From Tenggerimyces flavus (GTDB lineage: Bacteria; Actinomycetota; Actinomycetes; Propionibacteriales; Actinopolymorphaceae), in the NCBI RefSeq assembly GCF_016907715.1, contig NZ_JAFBCM010000001.1, forward strand, positions 7,231,420 through 7,295,419: a stretch of DNA of 64,000 bases, in the 5' to 3' direction. The notes under the pieces are model-generated. The model was not told the DNA's origin, searched no databases, and saw nothing but the letters and a program-made list of their open reading frames with translations. Below are positions 51,801 through 60,189 of this stretch, piece after piece (positions within the stretch are counted from its first letter, which is position 1; each line of letters begins with the position of its first letter). A program made the position numbers and the translations under genes.

Positions 51801-51857
51801 CTCGCCACCGCGCTCACGAGGAGCACCAGTCCCCAGTACGAGGGACTCGGAGACTGA
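48849..51857 (+). CDS. FAD-linked oxidase fused to an Fe-S CCG-domain subunit (GlcD/GlcF or D-lactate dehydrogenase-like)
   Basis: 1002 residues from TTG 48849 with GGGAGGG upstream. N-terminal FAD-binding_4 domain with the PP-loop VLSRGGGTSLAGQTTNNAIV and TIGGMVGNNSCGATAQAYGK. FAD oxidase C-terminal domain with the YGHFGQGCVHTRI and GEHGDGQSRGEL signatures (vanillyl-alcohol oxidase family). Fe-S part with CVGVGKCRQ...MCPSY and CLACKGCKVDCPVNV (about 578-655). CCG motifs: PVCCGLTW and SGCCGLAGNFGFE. This is the fused layout of YdiJ/GlcDF-like enzymes that oxidise 2-hydroxyacids such as D-lactate, glycolate or D-2-hydroxyglutarate and pass electrons to quinone. The substrate is not resolved. 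First gene of an operon with a pyruvate oxidase-like enzyme. Confidence 0.88.
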   Translation: MIASPGDGRVSERLDRAGLEARLRQTVGGTVRFDVGALAVYSCDSSNYRQVPVGVVIPHTVDAGVAAVAVCRAFGVPVLSRGGGTSLAGQTTNNAIVIDWTKHCHRLASVDVEAATCVVEPGITLDDLNTAQAGVGLMFGPRPSTHQSCTIGGMVGNNSCGATAQAYGKTVDNVRRLEVLTYDGERMWVGPTSDAEYQAIAAGGGRRADIYSALRELRDRYLGDIRTGYPSIPRRVSGYNLDSLLPEAGFNLAKALVGSEGTLVTVLHAELALENVPVHKTMVVLGYSDIVTAGRAVPRILPHRPWQFEGMDDVLIHLEQAETLASTAIHRLPAGQAWLMVQFAGDSPDEARTAARHLIDDVCGDDPPTGPGAPGDPMPTVEYIDNPAREAELIEVREAGLGATAHPSAKHATWEGWEDSAVAPDDLGDYLRDLRALLDEFGFDDSETALYGHFGQGCVHTRIPFELRTADGIAHYRRFVERAADLVVGYGGSLSGEHGDGQSRGELLTKMFGRRLVRAFGELKAIFDPGNMMNPGKVVDPNPLDSHLRLGTEFAPLPLSTHFAYPKDDGQFAKAAMRCVGVGKCRQSGADPSDEVMCPSYMVTRDEDHSPRGRSRLLFEMVRGEVIPGGWRSAEVRDALDLCLACKGCKVDCPVNVDVATYKAEFLSHHYAGRLRPAAHYSMGWLPLWSRLANAAPGLPRVVNALTRAPGLAGVIKRIGGIDQRRDVPRFAPQPFTTWWRARNRPSGQTYASRGPVVLWPDTFSNYFHTSIARSAVAVLEDAGFEVLVPPMPVCCGLTWISTGQLKTARKVLLRTIRALRNVIRAGIPMVGLEPSCLAVFRADASELVPGNDDIRRLSKQSFTLAELLRSRAADWVPPHIAATALVQTHRHEHAVLDPSAEVDLLKRVGVDAERLPSGCCGLAGNFGFERGHYEVSMAAGERVLLPRVRSAPADTVVLADGFSCRTQIDQGGTGRYAVHLAELLATALTRSTSPQYEGLGD

Positions 51858-51912
51858 CCGAATAGCAGATGAACCGACGGACGGACCGACGGGACGAACC
51901 TGCGAGGGAGAG

Positions 51913-53715
51913 ATGATGACGCAGACGGTAGGCGACGAAATTCTCGCCCGGCTCCGGCAATGGGGAGTCGACCATGTATTCGGCTACGCCGGCGACGGCA
52001 TCAATGGGCTGCTGGCAGCCTGGGAGCGCGCGGACAACAATCCCCGGTTCGTCCAAGCCCGACACGAAGAGATGGCGGCGTTCGAGGCTGTCGGCTACGC
52101 GAAGTTCACGAGCCGGGTCGGGGTGTGCACGGCGACCAGTGGACCGGGCGCGATCCACCTGCTGAACGGCCTGTACGACGCGAAGCTCGACCACGTCCCG
52201 GTGGTGGCGTTGGTCGGCCAAACGGCCCGCTCGGCGATGGGTGGCAGCTACCAGCAGGAGGTCGACCTTCTGACGTTGTACAAGGACGTGGCCAACGCCT
52301 ACTGCCAGATGGTCACCGTTCCCGAGCAACTGCCCAACGTCTTGGACCGGGCGATCCGGATCGCCGCGAGCCGACAAACAGTCACCGCGGTGATCATCCC
52401 CGCCGACGTGCAGGAGCTGGAATACATCCCGCCTGCGCACGCCTTCAAGATGGTGCCGTCCAGCCTGGACCTGACGTCGTCCGCGCCCGTGCCGGCCCAG
52501 CGGCAGCTGGAGCGGGCGGCCGCAATCCTCAATGCTGGCGAGAAGGTCGCCATGTTGATCGGGCAAGGCTCCCGCGGCGCGGCAGCGGAGGTGACCGAGG
52601 TCGCCGACCTACTCGGCGCGGGAGTGGCAAAAGCGCTGCTGGGTAAGGACGTCCTGTCCGATGAGCACACTTGGGTTACCGGGTCGATCGGTCTGCTCGG
52701 CACCCGCCCGTCGTATGAGCTGATGACCGGCTGTGACACCTTGCTGGTGGTCGGCTCCAACTTCCCGTACAGCCAGTTCCTGCCGGCCTACGACCAGGCT
52801 CGGGCGATCCAAATCGATCACGACCCGACGATGCTGGGTTTGCGATACCCGTTCGAGGTGAACCTGGTTGGCGACTCCACGCAGACACTTCGTCGGCTGA
52901 TCCCGCTGCTCCAACGCAAGACCGACCGGTCGTGGCGCGAGTCGATCGAGAAGAACGTCACCCGCTGGTGGGAGGTCATGCAGCGCCGCGCCTACACCTC
53001 GGCCGATCCGATCAATCCCGAGCTCGTATTCCACGAGCTGTCCCCGCGTCTTCCCATGGAAGTGATCGTGGCGGCCGACTCCGGGTCAGCGGCCAACTGG
53101 TATGCCCGGCACCTGCGGTTCCATGCCGGGATGCGCGGCTCCCTGTCCGGCACCCTGGCGACCATGGGTCCCGGCGTGCCCTATGTGATCGGCGCGAAGT
53201 TCGGCCACCCGAACCGGCCCTGCATCGCGCTGGTCGGCGACGGCGCCATGCAGATGAACGGACTCAACGAACTGATCACGATCAGCAAGTACTGGCGGGA
53301 CTGGGCCGATCCCCGGATGGTGATCGCCGTCCTGCACAACAACGACCTCAACCAAGTCACCTGGGAACTGCGCGCGATGGGTGGCTCACCGCAGTTCCTT
53401 CCGTCGCAACAGCTGCCCGACTTTCCCTACGCCGACTTCGCCCGCAGCATTGGCCTGCACGGGGTGCTGGCCAGCAAGCCCGACGAGGTGGTACCGGCCT
53501 GGCAAGAAGCCCTGGCGGCCGATCGTCCCTGCGTAGTGGAATTCCTGACCGATCCCGCCGTCCCACCCATTCCCCCGCACGCCACCTGGGACCAGATCGG
53601 GAACGCTCTGGAATCCATCGTTCGCGGCGACTCCGACCGCGTCGACGTGGTCAAGGAGGGCCTGAAGAGCAAGATCCAGGAGTTCCTCCCGGGCACCAAG
53701 GACCCGAGCCCATGA
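51913..53715 (+). CDS. Pyruvate oxidase/dehydrogenase (PoxB-like), ThDP-dependent
   Basis: About 600 residues from ATG 51913 (ATG-ATG doublet), with GAGGGAG upstream. Three ThDP domains: PYR domain with the catalytic Glu in ARHEEMAAFEAVGYAK (about 52) and GVCTATSGPGAIHLLNGLYD; central domain VAMLIGQGSRG; PP domain with GDGAMQMNG...HNNDLNQ (about 440-475) for ThDP and Mg2+. The GSYQQEVDLLTLYKDVANAY and DSGSAANWYARHL blocks match the PoxB/StnX-like pyruvate oxidase/dehydrogenase group rather than acetolactate synthase. The short C-terminal extension (VKEGLKSKIQEFLPG) resembles membrane-associating PoxB tails. Likely decarboxylates pyruvate to acetate, using ThDP and FAD. Follows the dehydrogenase by 55 bp. 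Confidence 0.9.
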   Translation: MMTQTVGDEILARLRQWGVDHVFGYAGDGINGLLAAWERADNNPRFVQARHEEMAAFEAVGYAKFTSRVGVCTATSGPGAIHLLNGLYDAKLDHVPVVALVGQTARSAMGGSYQQEVDLLTLYKDVANAYCQMVTVPEQLPNVLDRAIRIAASRQTVTAVIIPADVQELEYIPPAHAFKMVPSSLDLTSSAPVPAQRQLERAAAILNAGEKVAMLIGQGSRGAAAEVTEVADLLGAGVAKALLGKDVLSDEHTWVTGSIGLLGTRPSYELMTGCDTLLVVGSNFPYSQFLPAYDQARAIQIDHDPTMLGLRYPFEVNLVGDSTQTLRRLIPLLQRKTDRSWRESIEKNVTRWWEVMQRRAYTSADPINPELVFHELSPRLPMEVIVAADSGSAANWYARHLRFHAGMRGSLSGTLATMGPGVPYVIGAKFGHPNRPCIALVGDGAMQMNGLNELITISKYWRDWADPRMVIAVLHNNDLNQVTWELRAMGGSPQFLPSQQLPDFPYADFARSIGLHGVLASKPDEVVPAWQEALAADRPCVVEFLTDPAVPPIPPHATWDQIGNALESIVRGDSDRVDVVKEGLKSKIQEFLPGTKDPSP

Positions 53716-54866
53716 CCAGTCCTCACCATGCCAGCACCAGCGGCACTGTTGGCGCCAGCGCTACCGTCTCCGACGTCTCAGTCACTGGCGTCTCGGCTTC
53801 GGTGTATACCGTTCCGACCGAGAGTCCGGAGGCCGACGGCACGTTCGGGTGGACCAACACCACCCTGGTCCTCGTCCAGGTCAGCGCGGGCGGCCAAACA
53901 GGTCTCGGATGGACGTACGGATCAGTGGCATGCGCGACTGTGGTCGAGCGCGATCTGGCGTCGGTGATCTGTGGGCGCGACGCGTTCGATGTCGTCGGCG
54001 CATGGTCGGCGATGGTCGACGCGTTGCGCAACCTCGGGCGGCCAGGTGTGGCGGGAATGGCGTTGTCGGCCGTGGACTGCGCGCTGTGGGACTTGAAGGC
54101 GCGGCTCCTCGGGGTGCCGCTCCACCGTCTGCTTGGGCGCGCGCACTCCGCGGTGCCAATCTATGGGTCGGGCGGCTTCACCACGTACACCGACGACGCG
54201 CTGGCCGCGCAGCTTCGTGGCTGGGTGGAGAACGACGACATTCCACGCGTGAAGATCAAGATCGGCGAGTCCCGTGGCCAGCGAGTAGATCGAGACCTGG
54301 CGCGGGTCGAACACACCCGCCGCGTCGTCGGATCCTCGACCGAGCTCTTCGTCGACGCCAACGGCGGATACACCATCGGCCAGGCGGTCCGCGTCGGTCG
54401 GCACCTGGACGAGCTAGGCGTCTCCTGGTTCGAAGAGCCCGTCTCCAGCGACGACCTCGCCGGGCTTCGTCAGGTCCGTGACCAGCTCGGCGCCGACGTC
54501 ACAGCCGGCGAGTACGGATACGACCTGCCCTACTTCGAACGCATGTGCCGTGCCGACGCCATCGACTGCCTCCAGGTCGACATCACCCGATGCGGCGGTC
54601 TCACCGAGCTGCTGCGCGTTGCCGCCGTCGCGGCGGCGCACGGCCTGCAGATTTCCGGACACTGCGCGCCACATCTCCACCTCGAGGCGCTCGCCGCCGT
54701 GCCGAACCTTCGGCACCAGGAGTGGTTCCACGACCACGTCCTCATCGAACGCCGACTCTTCGCCGGCACCGCCGACCCGTCCGGGGGGATCGTCACACCC
54801 AACGACAGGCCCGGGCTTGGCCTCGCCTGGCGTGCCGCTGAAGCCGAATCGTTCCGGGTCGCTTGA
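53712..54866 (+). CDS. Enolase-superfamily (mandelate racemase/muconate lactonizing) enzyme
   Basis: 384 residues; ATG 53712 overlaps the pyruvate oxidase stop (ATGA). N-terminal capping domain, then a TIM barrel with RVKIKIGES (Lys pair about 180), FVDANGGYTIG (metal Asp), SWFEEPVSSDDLAG (metal Glu), VTAGEYGYDLP (metal Glu) and CLQVDITRCGG; the final GLQISGHCAPHLHLEA includes a His. These fit the MR/MLE family, probably an acid-sugar dehydratase or related enolase; exact reaction unresolved. In the operon with a 2-hydroxyacid dehydrogenase and pyruvate oxidase, it may feed a hydroxy- or keto-acid into the same pathway. Confidence 0.85.
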   Translation: MTSPHHASTSGTVGASATVSDVSVTGVSASVYTVPTESPEADGTFGWTNTTLVLVQVSAGGQTGLGWTYGSVACATVVERDLASVICGRDAFDVVGAWSAMVDALRNLGRPGVAGMALSAVDCALWDLKARLLGVPLHRLLGRAHSAVPIYGSGGFTTYTDDALAAQLRGWVENDDIPRVKIKIGESRGQRVDRDLARVEHTRRVVGSSTELFVDANGGYTIGQAVRVGRHLDELGVSWFEEPVSSDDLAGLRQVRDQLGADVTAGEYGYDLPYFERMCRADAIDCLQVDITRCGGLTELLRVAAVAAAHGLQISGHCAPHLHLEALAAVPNLRHQEWFHDHVLIERRLFAGTADPSGGIVTPNDRPGLGLAWRAAEAESFRVA

Positions 54867-54889
54867 GCAGCGGTAGGGAGGCGCCTGCG

Positions 54890-55273
54890 ATGACCAACCA
54901 CGAGGTACGACGAACACACCAAGGCCGGGCTCATTCCATGCGACGCATCAGGCCCGGCATGGCCGTCCGCGCCAGCAACGGCTACCCAGTCGGCTTCATC
55001 GTCGACGTCCACCTCGGCGCCCCCACCGGAACCCCCCTCCATCGGCGGCCGGGATTCCTCGCAGACCTTGTCCGTAGCGCCATCGGCTGGACTCAGCCGA
55101 CCGCCACCTCTCGGCTGGAGGACGCCCTCCTCGACCTCGGCTACCTCGAAATCGCCACCCCTTCCGGAACGAGGTTCGCCAAAGCAACCCACATCGCGGC
55201 AATCCTCGGCGACACCGTCCACCTCACCGTCCTCGCACGCGCCCTCACAGGCGAACCCACTCCACCGGACTGA
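54890..55273 (+). CDS. Small PRC-barrel/DUF2171-like protein
   Basis: 127 residues from ATG 54890, with GGGAGG 8-9 nt upstream; a TTG at 54863 overlapping the previous stop is a weaker choice. The start (RRIRPGMAVRASNGYPVGFI, VDVHLGAP) resembles the short PRC-barrel or DUF2171-like stretch that often reads I-x-PGM-x-V. A second Thr/Leu-rich part follows. Last gene of the dehydrogenase-pyruvate oxidase-enolase operon; role unknown. Confidence 0.6.
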   Translation: MTNHEVRRTHQGRAHSMRRIRPGMAVRASNGYPVGFIVDVHLGAPTGTPLHRRPGFLADLVRSAIGWTQPTATSRLEDALLDLGYLEIATPSGTRFAKATHIAAILGDTVHLTVLARALTGEPTPPD

Positions 55274-56003
55274 CCACCTGTCCGGCCGGGCCATGCCGCG
55301 ATCGACCGGACTGGAAACGGTTCGCGCAGTGGATCATCGAGATGACACGCTCGTAGACCTTGCGCCTTGGCACTTCGCAGCCGCATGGCGCCACTGTTGC
55401 CGCCGATTGATGGCGTGTGCGTCGCCAGTTAGCTATCGTCATCACCTCAATCGGCCACACCCACCAACATCAACGGGGGCCAGATCAGATGATTCAGACA
55501 GACGGTCGCTGCGACGTTCACTAAATCCGCCTGACTACACTGGGGCCAAACGTCTCGACGATCCTCTCGCTCGGTCGCAGGTGGCGAGCGTCGAGTTTCG
55601 GCCAGGCGTTGACGTCGAAGCCGCATGCGCTACTTCGGGCATCCCATTGATGTGCACACGTCGTCTACTTCGTCCTCGAGGAACGGCGGATCCCGTGCTT
55701 CTCCAGTTGCACTTGCTCGACTGAGAGTCTGGCAGTAACAGAGTCACGGAAGTCAGGAGGGCGTCCTGCTGTTCAACTGTGCGGCAAGTGGTCGCGGAGG
55801 TGTCACAGCGCACGGGAGAAGTACGCTCTCGCGCCGCCGTATTCCTTACCGCCCTCCCATCGAGTGTGAGGTGTCAAGCTAACGTCGACGGATCAGGGAT
55901 GGTTAGCACGCCACCGCTGGTTGCACACCGCGGGTTGCACACCGTGGCCGACGCGTGATGGCTTCCTCCGACGAGGCCCGGTGGCTCGGCGGGAAGCTGC
56001 TTC
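55274..56003. other. Intergenic region, no gene, with a short tandem repeat
   Basis: About 730 bp with no convincing gene. A weak hairpin (CCGGA 55265-55269 with TCCGG 55281-55285) spans the end of the upstream operon. At 55919-55946 a 14-bp unit (GGTTGCACACCG plus two bases) is repeated in tandem with one mismatch. Confidence 0.5.
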
Positions 56004-58166
56004 CTATGGGTGTTGGTCGGGGTTGTCCCAGTAGTAGGTCTCGACGTCGTAGACGGCTGGCGTGGGGTGGATCCACGGGTTAGCGAATCCGCCGAGCTGG
56101 AGGTTCTGCTTGGTGGGTACGTTCCGCAGGTCCTTCTTCTTCAGGATGACCCGCGGTGTGTTGGCCACCGTGCCGCTGAAGAATGGGCCGTGCTCGACAT
56201 GGATCTTGATCATGTCCCAGACGAGCTGCGTGCGCTTCATCTCGTCGGGCTCGAGCTTGGTTTGGTCGTACTTGTTCCACAGCTGCTCGATCGGGCCGCC
56301 CTTCTCGGCCTCCATGCGTGGTGGCGTGCGCTTGAACGGGTCGACGTCGAGTTCCTGGTTCTCGGCCGGGGTGCCCCGAAGGCTGTACATCCGGCCTTCG
56401 AGCGGTGCCCAGCGACTCTGTTCGATCGGGACCAGCCACTGCGGGTATAGCAGGTGGTTGGGACCGTCGCCGACCTCCCAGTTGCTGTGCACCATCAGCT
56501 GCCCGTTGTCCCACAGCTCGTTGAAGCCCTCGGGAGGGATCGGGTTGACGGTCGCGTCGACGCCGACCGCTTTCCAGTCACGCATCAGCAGGTTGTCCTT
56601 TTGGATGTGCTCGGGATCGGCGTTCGCAGAGCGGTCGATCGACAGCTTCAGCTTCTTGCCGCTGGGAAGCTCGCGGATCCCGTCGCCGTCCTTGTCCACG
56701 ACACCGACCTCGTTGAGCAGCCGCTTGGCGGTCTCGGGGTCGTACTTCACCCACGCGTCCCGCCACTCCTGGTAGGCCTGCTTGCCCTGGTCGTTGACCA
56801 GGTATTCCTTGGCCTTCGGGCTGAGCGTGCCACTGGTGAGCTCGCCCTGCTCGAAGTAGATCGACTTCTGCGCCTCTTCACGGTTGAACGCGAAGGACAG
56901 TGCCTGCCGGAACTTCGGTTCGCGGAACAGCTTGCGGAGCTCGGGGTCCTTGTGGTCGTAGTTGAGGAACCACATCGAGCTGGTGCCGGAGCCGCCGTCC
57001 CACAGCAGCAGGGCGAGCCCGCTCCGCTCCTCGGCCCGGCGGAACACCGAGATGTCGGACAGGCCCACCTTCAGGAACTGGCCCTGGACATAGTCCACGT
57101 TGCCCTGCTGCATCTGCAGCTTGCCGACCTCGGCGTCAAGCACCGCAGTGAAGACGAGCTCATCGACGAACGGCAGCTGCGAACCCTCCTTCGTCACCAC
57201 GTAGTAGAACGGGTTCCGCTCGAAGACGACACTCCGCGCGTCATGGCTCTTGCAGCGCCAGCCGGTCATCGTCGGGCAGTCCGGGTTACGGGTGAAATCG
57301 ACCTTGGTCTCGAACACACCGCCAGCCGCCGCCCAGTTCTTCGGCGCGCTCTTGTTGTACCTCGGGTGGAACTGCTCGGCGTAGTGCGCCGGGACCATCC
57401 ACCACGGCCCGTTCTGCATGGGCCCGTTGACCCACATCGCGATCCGCTGCGCGGTGAGCGGCGCCGGTGCGTCGAACCTCATCTTCAGCGTGACCTCGTC
57501 GACCGCTTCGAACTTCGCCAGCGTGTTCCTACCGGAACGGGTCTCATCCGGCGGCACCTCGGTGTGCGCCTCGTCGAGGACGATGTCCTCCCACCAGAAC
57601 ATGATGTCCTTAGTCGTCCACGGCTTCCCGTCGGACCACTTCAGGCCCTCGCGGAAGTGGAAGGTCCACTCGCTCGCATCCGCGTTCATCTCCCAGCTCT
57701 CGGCGAGGCCGGGGATAATGTCGAGACCGTCGTTGACGAAACGGATAATCTTGTGACCGCAGAAGAACTCACCAATCGAGGCCGCCCGGTCACCAGACGT
57801 CGTCTCACACAGCATCCGAACCTTGCCGCCATACTTGCCCTCCTGCACCCAGGTGTGCGGGACGACCAACGGCCTCTCAGGCAGCCGCTCGGCCAACGTC
57901 GGGATCGCTCCCGAAGCCGCCTGTGCCTTGAGCAGAGGAGACTCCTTGAATCCGGACGGGACAGGCGGCGGCTCTTTCGCGGAACCCTTGACGCCCGCAG
58001 GGGCGTCCGTGCCGCTGTCGCGGTTCGCGCCGCCGCTGCCGGGAGTTCCGCCTCCCCCACCTGAACAGGCGGCCAGAACGACTGAACCGGCCGCGATGGC
58101 CGTGCCGTAAAGGATGGTGCGACGGCTCACCTGGGGATGGTCGCTCATCGGATTGTCGCTCATCAC
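56004..58166 (-). CDS. ABC-type oligopeptide substrate-binding lipoprotein (family 5), Tat-exported
   Basis: About 720 residues from GTG 58166 (GTG-ATG), with GGGAG upstream. Tat motif SRRTILYGTAIAAGSVVL followed by the lipobox LAAC. The SBP_bac_5 fold has LAESWEMNADASEWTFHFRE, GLKWSDGKPWTTKDIMFWWE, FKFRQALSFAFNREE-type core (KFRQALSFAFNREEAQKS) and a long C-terminal lobe (NHLLYPQWLVPIEQSRW). It would bind peptides or similar solutes outside the membrane. No permease or ATPase genes are adjacent, so this is an orphan binding protein. A 46-residue membrane ORF ends 3 nt upstream of its start. An IS982 element lies beyond. Confidence 0.92.
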   Translation of the reverse strand: MMSDNPMSDHPQVSRRTILYGTAIAAGSVVLAACSGGGGGTPGSGGANRDSGTDAPAGVKGSAKEPPPVPSGFKESPLLKAQAASGAIPTLAERLPERPLVVPHTWVQEGKYGGKVRMLCETTSGDRAASIGEFFCGHKIIRFVNDGLDIIPGLAESWEMNADASEWTFHFREGLKWSDGKPWTTKDIMFWWEDIVLDEAHTEVPPDETRSGRNTLAKFEAVDEVTLKMRFDAPAPLTAQRIAMWVNGPMQNGPWWMVPAHYAEQFHPRYNKSAPKNWAAAGGVFETKVDFTRNPDCPTMTGWRCKSHDARSVVFERNPFYYVVTKEGSQLPFVDELVFTAVLDAEVGKLQMQQGNVDYVQGQFLKVGLSDISVFRRAEERSGLALLLWDGGSGTSSMWFLNYDHKDPELRKLFREPKFRQALSFAFNREEAQKSIYFEQGELTSGTLSPKAKEYLVNDQGKQAYQEWRDAWVKYDPETAKRLLNEVGVVDKDGDGIRELPSGKKLKLSIDRSANADPEHIQKDNLLMRDWKAVGVDATVNPIPPEGFNELWDNGQLMVHSNWEVGDGPNHLLYPQWLVPIEQSRWAPLEGRMYSLRGTPAENQELDVDPFKRTPPRMEAEKGGPIEQLWNKYDQTKLEPDEMKRTQLVWDMIKIHVEHGPFFSGTVANTPRVILKKKDLRNVPTKQNLQLGGFANPWIHPTPAVYDVETYYWDNPDQHP

Positions 58167-58169
58167 GTT

Positions 58170-58310
58170 CTACTCCCTTCCCCTCAGCGGGCTGAGGGAT
58201 GAGGTAGCTGTCATCGATGCGCTCTTCGTCCTGTGACGATGGGCCAAGTCCGCGGCGATGATGGCAACCAGGCCTGCCGCGACGATGTGGACCGCTCTAC
58301 CTGGCTTCAT
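58170..58310 (-). CDS. Putative 46-residue membrane peptide upstream of the binding protein
   Basis: ATG 58310 to TAG 58170, with an AAGGAAGGA ribosome site about 6 nt upstream, stronger than that of the downstream gene. Sequence MKPGRAVHIVAAGLVAIIAA contains one hydrophobic segment and is followed by a basic, Ser/Thr-rich tail. Its stop is 3 nt before the binding protein start, so translational coupling is likely. No known family. Confidence 0.5.
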   Translation of the reverse strand: MKPGRAVHIVAAGLVAIIAADLAHRHRTKSASMTATSSLSPLRGRE

Positions 58311-59021
58311 CGAGATTCCTTCCTTTGAACTCATTCGTGCAGCGCTACTTCGGCCTCAAGCCTCATGCCGCCCCTTCGCCTACCCCAAGCCAACCGGCCA
58401 ATGCACGGTGCAGTGGACCTGACACGCGACCGTCACGAATCCGCAAAGTAGGAGCGCTGCGACTCTCCCTGCCATGCTCAGGCCTGCGCATCCAGTCATC
58501 CACGACACACCTCTGATATCGCCGATCCAAAGATTGAGACTCGGATGCCCCGGGAGCTCAGGTGAGGAGATCGATCGCTTCCGATCCCTCGGGAAAGGTC
58601 ACGATGGCGTACGCCCCACCGCCGCCGTCCCTGCGACAGCCAGTGGAGTCGTCAGGGCCAGAAAGGTTCCGGGATCGCGATGCCGGCGTAGGCGCGTCGC
58701 GTCGACGACGAGGACAGGAACGGTAACTGAAAGCGGCGGTGAAGGTGATCGTCCACGACGAATCGGGCCGCACCGGCTAACACTTCGGGTGACGGTGGCC
58801 TGTCCCCGATCCAGGGTGTTGACGATCCCGACGTTCGCTACATCGCCGGCAGCAGCCGGAAGCCCGCCTGATGACGTGACGTTCGTGGGTCAGATAGCCG
58901 CGGTATTCCGGCGTGGGAGGGCTTCAGTACCGGCCCAGAAAGCGGCGAGGCCGCTCCGGATCGGCTACGTCATCAACCGCCGCGGACTTCTCGTGGGAAC
59001 GTCCTTGTGTGCGCAGATCGA
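58311..59021. other. Intergenic region, no intact gene
   Basis: About 710 bp between the membrane peptide and the IS element. On the - strand, pieces such as GTFLALTTPLAVAGTAA and AYAIVTFPEGSEAIDLLT (ending at 58558) look protein-derived but in different frames. They hint at a decayed gene, perhaps lost when the IS arrived. Confidence 0.4.
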
Positions 59022-59043
59022 CTAGATGATCGATTCCAAGGGG
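59022..59043. repeat. Left terminal inverted repeat of the IS982 element
   Basis: Perfect complement of 60046-60067. The first four bases, CTAG, are palindromic and may belong to the target rather than the element. Confidence 0.85.
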
Positions 59044-60027
59044 TTAGTGGTCGTAGGCCAGGAGTGATCGCTTGATCGGTTGGCTGGTGTGATCGTTGTG
59101 CCAGATCGCGGTAGTCATGGCCAGGACGCGTTGGAGGACGCGGACCCAGACGCCTGCGGGGGTGTGGCCGCCGTGGTGTTCGAGGTCGAGTTGGCCTTTG
59201 AAGGTGTCGTTGATCGACTCGATGACTTGTCGTAGCGGTTGGAAGAACTCGGCGCCTGCCCGTGGGGTCTCGCCTTTGCGGGTCGGGCGGAGCAGGTGGA
59301 GGCCGGCGTCGGCCAGGGCGGTCTCGAACTCGCGGCCGTAGTAGTTCTTGTCCGCGATCACGATCTGCCCGACCCTCCCGGTGGTCAGGTCGGGGTCGGC
59401 GTGGAGGACGCCGAGCAGGATCTGACGTTCGTCGGCCTTCGCTCCGGTCAGGGCGAACCCGACCGGTAGCCCGTGCAGGGTGCACAGCAGATGCAGCCGC
59501 AGTCCCCAAAAGAAGCGGGAGTGGCTGGCGCAGTAGCCGTACTCAGCCCAACCGGCCAGATCGGAACGACGCGCGGTCTCGCGTGATCGACCGCACTCGA
59601 CCGGAGTCGAGTCGACCACCCACACATCGTCGGTCCACATCGTGGTGTCGCGGGCCAGCACCCCGACCAACCAACCGATCGTCGAGCCCAACCGCCGCAG
59701 CCGCTTGTTGTAACCGGGCTGCTTGGGCAGATACGGGAACAACGCCCGCAGGTGGCTCCGGGCATAGCGCAACCAGCGCGCCTCGCTGGTGTGTCCGAGC
59801 AGTGCCTGCATCACCGCCAAGGTGACCAGTTCAGCGTCACTGATCTTCGGAACGATACCCACCGCAGGACGCCATGGCGCTCGTTCCGGCGCCGACTTCA
59901 ACCAATCATCGGTCCGCACGTACAGTGCTGTCGCGAGGGTGTCCAGGTCAGCGTCCACGAAGGTCTCCACGAGATCGGCGTCGGGTAAGCAACGCCGATC
60001 CTGGACACCCTCCACCTCAGCCAACAC
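59044..60027 (-). CDS. IS982-family transposase
   Basis: Up to 327 residues (GTG 60027). GTG 59958, with GGAG six nt upstream, may be the real start, since relatives begin shortly before LDTLATALYV. DDE transposase landmarks: VWVVDSTPVECGRSRET (first Asp), GWAEYGYCASHSRFFWGLRL, GLPVGFALTGAKADERQ, IVIADKNYYGREFE (second Asp), QVIESINDTFKGQLDLEHHG (Glu region), VLAMTTAIWHND. No frameshift is needed, so the enzyme should be functional. It catalyses cut-and-paste movement of its own element. The stop lies just inside the left inverted repeat. Confidence 0.95.
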   Translation of the reverse strand: MLAEVEGVQDRRCLPDADLVETFVDADLDTLATALYVRTDDWLKSAPERAPWRPAVGIVPKISDAELVTLAVMQALLGHTSEARWLRYARSHLRALFPYLPKQPGYNKRLRRLGSTIGWLVGVLARDTTMWTDDVWVVDSTPVECGRSRETARRSDLAGWAEYGYCASHSRFFWGLRLHLLCTLHGLPVGFALTGAKADERQILLGVLHADPDLTTGRVGQIVIADKNYYGREFETALADAGLHLLRPTRKGETPRAGAEFFQPLRQVIESINDTFKGQLDLEHHGGHTPAGVWVRVLQRVLAMTTAIWHNDHTSQPIKRSLLAYDH

Positions 60028-60045
60028 TCACCACGCCGAACCACA

Positions 60046-60067
60046 CCCCTTGGAATCGATCATCTAG
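60046..60067. repeat. Right terminal inverted repeat of the IS982 element
   Basis: Perfect complement of 59022-59043, ending in CTAG. It lies 19 bp upstream of the widest transposase start (60027). Confidence 0.85.
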
Positions 60068-60189
60068 GAAAGGCGAACACCTGCATCGGTCCCAGCCGTC
60101 GATCACTAGGCAGACACGATCCTCACAGCCCGAGGTGCTCGCAGGCACACTGCGGTTCCCGCGGAGTCCGCGAAGCTCAATCGAGGTCC

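Larger units (their letters stand above)
59022..60067. mobile_element. IS982-family insertion sequence
   Basis: A complete element of about 1.05 kb: one intact transposase flanked by perfect 22-nt inverted ends, CTAGATGATCGATTCCAAGG-GG on the left (59022-59043) and its complement on the right (60046-60067). The outermost CTAG is self-complementary, so it could instead be a 4-bp target duplication around 18-nt inverted repeats starting ATGATCG. No longer duplication is visible in the flanks. The element looks recent and active. Confidence 0.88.

Noticed and set aside
55919-55946. Short tandem repeat considered as a CRISPR or iteron element
   Set aside because: Only two 14-bp copies without spacers; no cas genes and no replication protein nearby.
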